Source: Alphaproteobacteria bacterium (GTDB lineage: Bacteria; Pseudomonadota; Alphaproteobacteria; M2410). Taken from it: a DNA stretch of 45,000 bases. Shown here one piece after another: positions 8,141 through 16,033 of this stretch. The notes beneath the pieces were generated by a model, which was not told the origin of the DNA, did no database searches, and saw nothing but the letters and a program-made list of their open reading frames with translations. Every line of letters starts with the position of its first letter. The stretch's first letter is position 1. The stretch lies in assembly GCA_030614785.1 (NCBI GenBank), contig JAUWTJ010000030.1, positions 1-45,000 of the forward strand, given 5' to 3'. Made by a program: the position numbers and the translations under genes.

Positions 8141-9568
8141 ATGGAAATTTACGACAAGTTTTATATCAATGGTGAGTGGGTCAAGGCATCGGGCGGCGAC
8201 TTTCTTGAGGTCATCAACCCGGCCAATGAAGAGGCCTATGCAAAGATTGCGCTTGGCACGTCTGCCGATGTGGACAAGGCCGTCGCGGCCGCCAATGAGG
8301 CTTTTGAAAGCTGGAGCCAAACCTCAAAGGAAGAGCGGCTTGGCTACTTTGCGAAGATTATCGAGGTCATGCAACGCCGTCTTCCGGATATTGCAGCGGC
8401 GATTTCTGACGAAATGGGCGCACCGATGTGGCTGGCCAATGCGGCTCAGGCGCCTGCCGGGCTTGGCCATATGATGACCGCTGCCAAGATCCTTGAGAAT
8501 TTTGATTTTGAAGAAGATCGCGGCAAAAACCGGATCACCAAAGAGCCGATTGGCGTTTGTGGTTTCATTACGCCGTGGAACTGGCCGATGAACCAGATCA
8601 CCTGCAAGGTTGGTCCGGCACTTGCCGCTGGCTGTACCATGGTCCTCAAGCCGTCTGAAATTGCGCCGATTGATGCGATTATTTTTGCTGAAATCCTTGA
8701 CGAAGCCGGTCTCCCCAAAGGCGTTTTCAATCTCGTCAATGGCGATGGTCCGACAGTCGGTGAAGCGATCTCGCGTCACCCGGGTGTTGAGATGGTGTCA
8801 TTGACCGGTTCAACACGCGCCGGAATTCTGGTGGCAAAAGCTGCTGCCGAGACGGTCAAGCGCGTAACACAGGAACTGGGCGGCAAGTCTGCCAATATCA
8901 TTCTTGATGATGCGGATTTTGAAAAAGCTGTTGGCGGCGGTGTTCAACACTGCTTCATGAACACCGGCCAGTCGTGCAACGCGCCGACCCGGATGCTGGT
9001 TCCTGCCAGTCGTCATGATGAAGCGCTTGCGATTGCCAAGGTTGCTGCTGAAGCGACCGTCGTCGGTGATCCGAAGACCGAAGGCACCACAATTGGACCG
9101 GTTATTTCCAAGGTTCAGTGGGACAAGATCCAGGGTCTTATTCAGGCTGGTATCGATGAGGGTGCCCAGCTTGTAACGGGCGGCACAGGCCTGCCAGAAG
9201 GCATGAACATCGGTTACTATGTCCGTCCGACGATTTTTGGCGGTGTGACAAACGATATGACCATCGCTCGCGAAGAGGTCTTCGGACCGGTTCTGACCAT
9301 CCTTCCTTATAAGGACGAGGATGAAGCGCTCGCAACCGCCAATGATACGCTTTATGGTCTTGCCGGGTATGTCAGCTCTGGCAACATTGAGCGGGCTCGG
9401 GAATTTGCTTCAAAAATCCGTGCCGGTCAGATTATGATCAATGGTGCGGGCGCAGACCAGATGTCTCCGTTCGGTGGTTACAAGCAATCGGGCAACGGCC
9501 GCGAATGGGGCGTTGAAGGTTTTGAAGAATATCTCGAAATCAAGGCGATTGTTGGCTACGCAGGCTAA
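8141..9568 (+). CDS. NAD(P)-dependent aldehyde dehydrogenase
   Basis: This is a full-length (475 residues) member of the ALDH superfamily oxidising an aldehyde to its carboxylic acid. Seen in the sequence are the oxyanion Asn147 in TPWNWP, the cofactor Lys170 in LKPSE, the general base Glu245 in QELGGKS, the nucleophile Cys279 in NTGQSCNAPT, and EVFGPV plus the C-terminal GGYKQSGNGRE. ATG 8141 is chosen because GGAGG sits eight bases upstream; the longer frame from 8087 adds a lysine/arginine-rich tail across the hairpin leader. Substrate cannot be read from sequence. It is transcribed alone and closed by a strong terminator. Confidence 0.93.
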   Translation: MEIYDKFYINGEWVKASGGDFLEVINPANEEAYAKIALGTSADVDKAVAAANEAFESWSQTSKEERLGYFAKIIEVMQRRLPDIAAAISDEMGAPMWLANAAQAPAGLGHMMTAAKILENFDFEEDRGKNRITKEPIGVCGFITPWNWPMNQITCKVGPALAAGCTMVLKPSEIAPIDAIIFAEILDEAGLPKGVFNLVNGDGPTVGEAISRHPGVEMVSLTGSTRAGILVAKAAAETVKRVTQELGGKSANIILDDADFEKAVGGGVQHCFMNTGQSCNAPTRMLVPASRHDEALAIAKVAAEATVVGDPKTEGTTIGPVISKVQWDKIQGLIQAGIDEGAQLVTGGTGLPEGMNIGYYVRPTIFGGVTNDMTIAREEVFGPVLTILPYKDEDEALATANDTLYGLAGYVSSGNIERAREFASKIRAGQIMINGAGADQMSPFGGYKQSGNGREWGVEGFEEYLEIKAIVGYAG

Positions 9569-9591
9569 TGCTGGAGAAGACTATTGTAATG

Positions 9592-9621
9592 GAGCCGGGC
9601 TTTTTGAGCCCGGCTCTTTTT
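9592..9621 (+). terminator. Intrinsic terminator after aldehyde dehydrogenase
   Basis: A perfect 10-bp stem, GAGCCGGGCT (9592-9601) with AGCCCGGCTC (9607-9616), closes over TTTTG and is followed by TTTTT (9617-9621). Confidence 0.93.
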
Positions 9622-9724
9622 GTATGGACAGCCTGCCTATGAGCGCCTAGCTTTAAAGAAAAAATCTAAGGGAGAGTGTAACGGGACCGCACTGTAGCGG
9701 GGCACCGGCACACAATTGGAGCGC

Positions 9725-11125
9725 ATGCAAAGTACTGTAAATCAAACCGACCAGGTTGATGCGGCAGGCCGCATGAAAACCTCAAAGATCGCTATGTATG
9801 GCGCCGTTGCGGTGCCGGCGGCAATGTTTGGTTATCCCATCGCGATCTGGTTGCCGCCGTTCTATGCCGGCGAGCTGGGGATCTCCCTCGCGGCAATTGC
9901 CTCCATGCTGTTCATTGCGCGACTGACGGATATCGTTACAGATCCCATCGTCGGTTATATCTCCGATCATCTCAAGGGGCCCTGGGGGCGGCGCAAACCA
10001 ATCATTGCACTTGGCGTGCCGATCTTGCTGATCGGGATCGTTATGCTGTTCATGCCGGGCTACATCTGGGGCGGTGTGCCTGGAGCATGGTATCTGCTGG
10101 TCTGGTATATGGTCATGTATCTGGGCGTGACCTTGATGTTCCTGCCATACGGGGCATGGGGCGCGGAACTTTCGCCGGACTATCATGAACGATCACGCAT
10201 CATGGGTGTTCGGGAGTTCTTTACGCTTGGAGGATTGATCCTCGCAGCAGCGATTCCTGCTGTCGTTCAGGGTACCGGCCGTATAAGCGCCGCTGATGTT
10301 CTGGCCGTTATGGCGTTGGTTGTCGTTGGGATTACGCCGCCGATTGTTGCCCTGGCGCTGTGGCGGGTCAAAGAAAATCCTGATGCGGGCCGCCAGAATA
10401 TTCCCCTGATGGAAGGGCTCAAGCTTGTTGCTCGCAACGGGCCAATGGTTCGAATTCTTCTGATCCATATTATTGTGGTGGCTGGTGAAGCCTTCCGTAA
10501 TGCGCTGTCCCTGTTTTTCATGCGCGACGTCATTGGTATTCACGGGATCGGGGCGCTTTATCTTGTCTATTTCAGCGCCGGGCTGCTGGCGATCCCGATA
10601 TGGGTGAGACTTGGCAAGAAGATGGGAAAACACAGGGCGTTTGCTGTGTGTATGGCCGTCGTGAGTGTGGTTTCTATCGGCTGTTTCTTCCTCGGGTATG
10701 GAGACACCACCGCCTTCAAATTCCTGTTCCTGCTGAAGGGCGCCTGTTTTGGCGGTCTTGCCCTTTTGCCGGCTTCCATGCTGGCCGATGTGGTTGATGT
10801 TGACACGGCGCGGTCTGGAGGCAAGCGGGCCGGGACGTTCTTTGCGATTTCCGGCATGGCGGGCAAGCTGGCGACAGCGTTTGGCACCTCGTTGCCGCTC
10901 TACATCATCGCATGGCTCGGGTTTAACGCGACAGGAGCGGCCGATGCCAACTCTGCCGAGACGCTTCGCTGGCTGGCCTTCAACTACGCCATTATGCCGG
11001 CTTTCTTTTTTGGCACGGCGCTCTATCTCGTGTGGCATTACCCTCTGACGCCGGAGCGCCATGCGCGGCTTCGGGCGATGATTGAGAAGCGTAATGTGCG
11101 GCTCGCGGCGAAGGGTGCTGAGTAG
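9725..11125 (+). CDS. GPH-family (MelB-like) sugar:cation symporter
   Basis: This is an MFS-type inner membrane transporter of about 466 residues with roughly twelve hydrophobic helices. The N-terminal half carries the glycoside-pentoside-hexuronide family signature ARLTDIVTDPIVGYISD followed by GRRKP, as in MelB and XylP, so it probably imports a glycoside with Na+ or H+. The start is uncertain: ATG 9725 has GGAG very close upstream, an in-frame TTG lies at 9716, and ATG 9773 (MKTSKIAMYG) would also give an intact transporter. Its 3' end faces the 3' end of a GH3 beta-glucosidase, which suggests the two handle the same class of beta-glucoside. Confidence 0.88.
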   Translation: MQSTVNQTDQVDAAGRMKTSKIAMYGAVAVPAAMFGYPIAIWLPPFYAGELGISLAAIASMLFIARLTDIVTDPIVGYISDHLKGPWGRRKPIIALGVPILLIGIVMLFMPGYIWGGVPGAWYLLVWYMVMYLGVTLMFLPYGAWGAELSPDYHERSRIMGVREFFTLGGLILAAAIPAVVQGTGRISAADVLAVMALVVVGITPPIVALALWRVKENPDAGRQNIPLMEGLKLVARNGPMVRILLIHIIVVAGEAFRNALSLFFMRDVIGIHGIGALYLVYFSAGLLAIPIWVRLGKKMGKHRAFAVCMAVVSVVSIGCFFLGYGDTTAFKFLFLLKGACFGGLALLPASMLADVVDVDTARSGGKRAGTFFAISGMAGKLATAFGTSLPLYIIAWLGFNATGAADANSAETLRWLAFNYAIMPAFFFGTALYLVWHYPLTPERHARLRAMIEKRNVRLAAKGAE

Positions 11126-11136
11126 TTTGACCATGT

Positions 11137-11280
11137 CCCTCTCCTTCCGGGAGAGGGTGGCATGCGTCAGCATGACGGGTGAGGGACCGGCCCCTCGATC
11201 CACTCAGTTTGCGGCAATCATTGCCCCTCATCCGACGCCCAAAAAGTGTTGGGCGCCACCTTCTCCCGGCGGGAGAAGGG
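11137..11280. repeat. Dispersed intergenic palindromic repeat, two inverted copies
   Basis: The left copy starts with CCCTCTCC-TTCCG-GGAGAGGG (11137-11157), then the small hairpin CATGC/GCATG (11161-11174) and GGTGAGGG. The right copy reads CCCCTCATCCG, CGCCC/GGGCG, then CCTTCTCCC-GGC-GGGAGAAGG (11259-11279). Each is approximately the reverse complement of the other. Elements of this kind are common between convergent genes in Alphaproteobacteria and can act as terminators or mRNA stabilisers. It lies exactly between two convergent genes. Confidence 0.75.
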
Positions 11281-11290
11281 CAGAATCGAG

Positions 11291-13741
11291 TCAGGCCTTC
11301 AACTCTGTACTTCCCTCAAGTCGGATGTCCGCGGAAGACGCTCCAACATAAATTTCGAACTCTCCCGGTTCGGCGACAAAACTTTTCACTGCCGGATCCC
11401 AATAGGACAGGGCGCGCTCATCAAGAGCTATGGTCACGCGTTTTGTTTCTCCCGGCGCTAGGGCGACCTTTTCGAAGGCTTTCAATTCCCTGATCGGGCG
11501 CACGAGGCGTGCCTCGACATCGTGAACATAAACCTGCGCTATTTCCTGGCCTTTGAGCTGGCCTGAATTGGTCAGGTCAAAGGACACCATCAGCGGTTCG
11601 CCTTTCTTCAGCGTAGAACTGACTTCGAGGTTTGAGTAGTCAAACGTCGTATAGGAAAGACCGTGGCCGAAGGGCAGCAGCGGCTCGATCTTGCGCTTGT
11701 CGTACCAGCGATAGCCGACGAAGAGGTTTTCCCCGTAAAGCACCTTGCCGTTTTCGCCGGGGTAGCTTGTGAATGCCGGCGTGTCCTCAAGGCGCTTGGG
11801 GAAAGTCGTGGTCAGCTTGCCGCTGGGGCAGGCGTCGCCAAAGATGAGATCGGCGATGGCGTGGCCATACTCCTGACCGCCGAACCATGAATAAAGCACC
11901 GCTGGTGCGTCATTGAGCCAGGGCATATCGACCGGGCTGCCGGCATTGACGACAACAATGGTCTTCGGGTTTGCCTTTAGAACGGCTGCGACGAGTTCCT
12001 GTTGGTCACCGGGCAGGCTCATGTCGTCGCGATCATTGCCCTCGGTCTCCCAGTCCGCGTTGGTGCCGATGACGAGCACGGCTGCATCGGCCGCTGCCGC
12101 CGCTTTCGCGGCGCGTTCAATGCCGTCTTCGGGGATTGGCGGTACGACTCCGAACTGCACACCTGGGAAAAAGTTCCTGTCGGTCTTCATGTAATCGATG
12201 CGGATCTCGTAAGACTTGCCTGCTTCGAGGGATGTCGTCTCAAGTTTTTCTGTGGACCCATGGGCATAGAAACTGTCGCCCGGGATCTGATGGGTCCAGT
12301 TGTCGATGAGTTCCTTGCCGTCGATGAAAAGTCTTGCCAGTCCGGCGCTGAGCAGGCCGAAGGTATAGGCGCCGGTTTCCTTTGGTGTGAAACTGGAGGT
12401 CAGGCGTACACAGAATTCTCCGCCTCGCGACACATTGGCGAAGGCACCGAAGAAATTAATCTTGTTTTGCTTCTCCAGTTTCACGTCATCTGGGGTTCCT
12501 TCGAATTCAGCGTTGGAGAACATCTCCATTTTGAAGCCGGGGCCGCCGAGGTCAGGCGCGTTGATGCTATCGCGCGGGAAGGGGGGTGCGAATTTGTGGG
12601 TGAAGCAGCCTTTCTCGTAGGTGATATTGATGGCGTCACCGGCAACCTCGCGAATACCCTGCAAGGGATGGATCTGATAGTGCGGCCGGACACCGGACGA
12701 GCCGCCACCCTGGATCTGGCCGTGTTCGGCATTGGGGCCAATGACGGCAAGGGTTTTGATGGCGTCTCGCTTCAGAGGTAGCGTGCCGTCGTTACGCATC
12801 AGGACCATGCTTTCCTGGGCGGCTTGCCGTGCAATGGCGCGGTGTTCAGGCTTGTCGATGGATTGCTCTGTGCGGTCGGCACCCGGATTATCGAGGCGGC
12901 CGGATTTGACCAGCACGCCGAGGAGGCGTTTGACCTTGTCGTCGATAATGGCCTCGTCAACCTCGCCGGATTTGACCGCATCAATGAGTTTGCCGCCAAA
13001 GGTGCGCGCGGGCCCGGGCATTTCAAGGTCGAGACCGCCAACAGCGTTGCCAACGGTTTCAAGTGAGCCACCCCAGTCGCTTACGACAAAGCCATCAAAG
13101 CCCCACTCGGTTTTCAGGACATCCGTGAGGAGTTCGGTATGCGAAGCGGCGTAGGTGCCATTAACGCGGTTATAGGACGACATGACCGACCAGGCGTCGG
13201 CTTCGTTTACTCCGGCTTCAAACGGCGCGAGGTAGATTTCTCTCAAGCTGCGCTCATCGACGTCCGAGCTCATGGTATGGCGTTCAAATTCACTGTCATT
13301 ACAAATGAAGTGTTTGAGGCAGGCACCGACGCCCTGGCTCTGGACGCCGCGCGTAAAGGCGACGGCCATGCGGCCTGTCAAATACGGGTCTTCGGAGTAG
13401 CACTCGAAGTTGCGGCCACCGAGCGGAGTGCGGTGGATGTTGATGGTGGGGCCGAGGAGAATTTCTGCGGCCTTGGATTTGACCTCCTCGCCCAGCACTG
13501 CGCCGACCTTTTCAATCAGGTCAACGTTCCAGGTCGATGCGAGAGCCGCCCCGACGGGCATGGAGACCGCCGTTGCACCCGAGACCGCATCACCGCGCGC
13601 CCCGTTGGGGCCGTCGGTCATCTTGAAGTCGGGGATGCCGAGGCGTTCGACAGGGACTGTGCGCCACATATCGGCGCCGGAGAGCATGGAGATCTTTTCT
13701 TCCAGGGTCATCTCGGCGACAAGCTTTTCGATCCGGTCCAT
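11291..13741 (-). CDS. bglX: GH3 family beta-glucosidase with PA14 insertion, cytoplasmic
   Basis: This is a retaining glycoside hydrolase of family 3, about 816 residues. Domain order is the GH3 N-terminal barrel (about 1-270), the C-terminal alpha/beta domain interrupted by a PA14-like carbohydrate-binding insert (about 385-530, with TGAYTFGLLSAG and ARLFIDGKEL), and a C-terminal fibronectin-III-like domain. The nucleophile is Asp222 in VVSDWGG; KHF (143-145) and the ECYSEDP segment line the -1 subsite. No signal peptide is present, so it likely acts on imported glucosides. ATG 13741 is chosen over the in-frame ATG 13753 because AGGAAG lies six bases before it. The symbol is generic; substrate preference is not visible. 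Confidence 0.9.
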   Translation of the reverse strand: MDRIEKLVAEMTLEEKISMLSGADMWRTVPVERLGIPDFKMTDGPNGARGDAVSGATAVSMPVGAALASTWNVDLIEKVGAVLGEEVKSKAAEILLGPTINIHRTPLGGRNFECYSEDPYLTGRMAVAFTRGVQSQGVGACLKHFICNDSEFERHTMSSDVDERSLREIYLAPFEAGVNEADAWSVMSSYNRVNGTYAASHTELLTDVLKTEWGFDGFVVSDWGGSLETVGNAVGGLDLEMPGPARTFGGKLIDAVKSGEVDEAIIDDKVKRLLGVLVKSGRLDNPGADRTEQSIDKPEHRAIARQAAQESMVLMRNDGTLPLKRDAIKTLAVIGPNAEHGQIQGGGSSGVRPHYQIHPLQGIREVAGDAINITYEKGCFTHKFAPPFPRDSINAPDLGGPGFKMEMFSNAEFEGTPDDVKLEKQNKINFFGAFANVSRGGEFCVRLTSSFTPKETGAYTFGLLSAGLARLFIDGKELIDNWTHQIPGDSFYAHGSTEKLETTSLEAGKSYEIRIDYMKTDRNFFPGVQFGVVPPIPEDGIERAAKAAAAADAAVLVIGTNADWETEGNDRDDMSLPGDQQELVAAVLKANPKTIVVVNAGSPVDMPWLNDAPAVLYSWFGGQEYGHAIADLIFGDACPSGKLTTTFPKRLEDTPAFTSYPGENGKVLYGENLFVGYRWYDKRKIEPLLPFGHGLSYTTFDYSNLEVSSTLKKGEPLMVSFDLTNSGQLKGQEIAQVYVHDVEARLVRPIRELKAFEKVALAPGETKRVTIALDERALSYWDPAVKSFVAEPGEFEIYVGASSADIRLEGSTELKA

Positions 13742-13807
13742 GGGCTTCCTCATTCTGTTTGTTTTATTTTACGCTATCCGACGTTGTCGGGCGAAGGCAA
13801 GGGGGAT

Positions 13808-13842
13808 AGAACAGGGGCAAAGAACAGGGGCAAAGAACAGGC
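13808..13842 (+). repeat. Short tandem repeat before mnmC
   Basis: The 13-base unit GAACAGGGGCAAA occurs at 13808-13820 and 13821-13833 and is followed by a partial third copy (GAACAGGCA). It ends about ten bases before the mnmC start and supplies AGG-type sequences that could serve for ribosome binding. Confidence 0.7.
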
Positions 13843-13852
13843 AGGGCTCGAT

Positions 13853-15856
13853 ATGGTCGGTAAACCGGACCTCATATGGAAAGATGGCAAGACGCCGGAG
13901 GCGACAGCCTTTGGCGATATCTATTTTTCGCCGGAAGATGGCATGGCGGAGACAGCTCATGTTTTCCTCGGCGGTATTGGCGCGCCAGAGGTCTGGGCGG
14001 ACCGGGATCTGTTCGTCATTGGCGAGACGGGATTTGGAACAGGTCTCAACTTCCTTGTGACCTGGGATCTCTTTGAGCGGACTGCCGACCCGGATGCGCG
14101 GCTTCACTTCGTGAGTGTTGAGGGGTTCCCGCTCGACGAGAAGGATCTTGCACGCGCCCTTGAGGCTTTTCCGGCTCTGGGCGAAAAGGCGAGTGAACTC
14201 CTTGCCGTCTATCCGCCACGCCAGGCCGGTTTTCATCGTCGCTCCCTTGCCGGAGGGCGGGTAACGCTGACGCTGCTCTACGGCGAGATCTCGCAAATCC
14301 TGCCGCGCGCAGACTTTAAGGCAGATGCGTGGTTCCTCGATGGCTTTGCGCCGAGCCGCAACAAGGATATGTGGTCCGAGGACGTCTTTAAAGCGGTGGC
14401 GCGCCATTCGGCGGTCGACGCAAGAATTGCGACGTTCACTGTGGCAGGCACGGTACGCCGGGGGCTTGAGAAGGCGGGCTTCCGGGTGGCAAAGCGCGAA
14501 GGCTTTGGACGCAAGCGGGATTGTCTGTCGGGGGCTCTGACAAGGCTGCCCCGGTCGAAGGAGGCCGCGCCCTGGTTTGTCAAGGAAACGGCGAGCGAGC
14601 GACCGGAGAGCGTTGCCATTATTGGCGCCGGGATCGCTGGTACAACACTTGCCAATAGTTTCGCGGCGCAGGGCCTTGAGACCCATGTGTTTGAGAAGTG
14701 GGACGGACACGCCCGCGAAGGTTCGGGCAATCCGGCTGCCATGATGAACCCGCCGCAATCGCTGGGCCATGATGCCGACGCGGCCTTTCGGGCGCAGGCC
14801 TATGCCCATGCTGCGGCGTTCTATGACGGGCTTGAGACCGCCGGTGCCGGGATCTGGAAGACCCGGTCGGGGGCCTTCCAGATGGCGACCGACGACAAGG
14901 ACGAGGCCTATCAGGCCAGGTTCGTCGCGGAGGGCGGAATGCCCGAAGGGTGGGCGCGGCAGGTGAGCGCAGAGGAGGCCAGCGAGCTCACCGGCGCGCG
15001 GCTTACCAGAGGCGGATTGTTTTTCCCCGAAGGCGGATTTCTTGATCCGGATCGGTTGTGCGGCGAGTTGCTCAAGGGTTCACAGCTCCACTATGGCGCC
15101 GAGATCACGCGGCTTGAACATGTTACCGAGGGGTGGCGGCTGTGGTCCGGCGACGAACTTCTTATTGTCGCCGACTGTGTGGTCTTTGCCAATGCGATGG
15201 GCGCCAAAGATTATCCGCAATCAGAGCATTTTCCGTTTATTGCCAATCGCGGACAGTTGACACTTGTTCCTGTGGGCGAGGAAACCAGGGGCATCAAGGC
15301 GGCAATATCCTATGGCGGTTATATTTCTCCTGCGTTTGAAGTGGAGGAGGGGCTGACCTGTCACCTTGTGGGCGCGACCTATGACAGGCCGGACCGGTTT
15401 GACGAGACTAAGGCCACAGAGATCAGGACGGCGGACCACGAGCGCAATCTGAGCGCGCTGCACAGGGCTTTGGGGGGCGATTTCGTAACAGGCAATCCCG
15501 GCAATTTTCGTGGCCGCGCTGCAGTGCGTTGCACGACCACCGACAGGCTGCCTCTGGTCGGTGGCGTCCCTGTGGCGGAAACTTACGCGAAGCTCTATCA
15601 CGATGTTCATCACGGCCGCGACAAGGAGTATTTCGAGGGTGACTATCACAATGGGCTCTACGTGATGGCGGGCTTTGGCTCGCGCGGCTTTCAATATGCG
15701 CAGCTTGCCGCCGAAGTGCTTGTCGCCGAGGTCCTGGGGCTGCCGGGCCCGGTGCCAAAGGCGGTTCGGGAGATCATGCACCCGGCGCGCTTCCTGATGC
15801 GGGATCTAAAACGCAAGACATGGGCGGCGAATGGGGCGGGGAGTAAAACCAAATAG
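13853..15856 (+). CDS. mnmC: Bifunctional tRNA mnm5s2U biosynthesis protein MnmC
   Basis: MnmC completes the wobble modification 5-methylaminomethyl-2-thiouridine in tRNA: its oxidase domain removes the carboxymethyl group and its methyltransferase domain then methylates the amine. The 667-residue protein has both parts. The N-terminal SAM-dependent domain shows IGETGFGTGLNFL (57-69) and FLDGFAPSRNKDMW (161-174). The C-terminal FAD domain starts with VAIIGAGIAGTTLA (254-267) and contains GRAAVRCTTTDRLP. ATG 13853 follows the bglX promoter region; an open frame extends far upstream but only antisense to bglX. It is a single gene between two repeat-bearing gaps. Confidence 0.94.
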   Translation: MVGKPDLIWKDGKTPEATAFGDIYFSPEDGMAETAHVFLGGIGAPEVWADRDLFVIGETGFGTGLNFLVTWDLFERTADPDARLHFVSVEGFPLDEKDLARALEAFPALGEKASELLAVYPPRQAGFHRRSLAGGRVTLTLLYGEISQILPRADFKADAWFLDGFAPSRNKDMWSEDVFKAVARHSAVDARIATFTVAGTVRRGLEKAGFRVAKREGFGRKRDCLSGALTRLPRSKEAAPWFVKETASERPESVAIIGAGIAGTTLANSFAAQGLETHVFEKWDGHAREGSGNPAAMMNPPQSLGHDADAAFRAQAYAHAAAFYDGLETAGAGIWKTRSGAFQMATDDKDEAYQARFVAEGGMPEGWARQVSAEEASELTGARLTRGGLFFPEGGFLDPDRLCGELLKGSQLHYGAEITRLEHVTEGWRLWSGDELLIVADCVVFANAMGAKDYPQSEHFPFIANRGQLTLVPVGEETRGIKAAISYGGYISPAFEVEEGLTCHLVGATYDRPDRFDETKATEIRTADHERNLSALHRALGGDFVTGNPGNFRGRAAVRCTTTDRLPLVGGVPVAETYAKLYHDVHHGRDKEYFEGDYHNGLYVMAGFGSRGFQYAQLAAEVLVAEVLGLPGPVPKAVREIMHPARFLMRDLKRKTWAANGAGSKTK

Positions 15857-15982
15857 TTGTCGTCCCGGACGAGCGTAGCGAAGATCCGGGATCTCAGGGC
15901 ACAATTGTGGAACTAATACTGATCTGAGTTAATCCCCACATTATGCCCTGAGGTCCCGGCTCAAGAAAGGCCGGGACGACAA
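15857..15982. repeat. Dispersed palindromic repeat between mnmC and nadE
   Basis: The outer arms TTGTCGTCCCGG (15857-15868) and CCGGGACGACAA (15971-15982) are perfect 12-bp inverted repeats. Inner arms CAGGGCA (about 15895) and TGCCCTG (about 15943) also pair. The wording (GTCGTCCCGGACGAGCG ... GATCCGGGA) matches a repeat class common in alphaproteobacterial intergenic DNA. It begins immediately after the mnmC stop and may double as its terminator. Confidence 0.75.
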
Positions 15983-16033
15983 GACAAAGGTACTTCTTGT
16001 ACAAACCCCGATGCGGCTTTAAACATCCCCCTC

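Noticed and set aside
13808-13842. CRISPR-like direct repeats
   Set aside because: The copies are directly adjacent 13-mers without spacers and no cas genes are present.
13139-13852. Upstream open frame joined to mnmC
   Set aside because: It is the antisense of the GH3 gene; MnmC proteins begin near ATG 13853.
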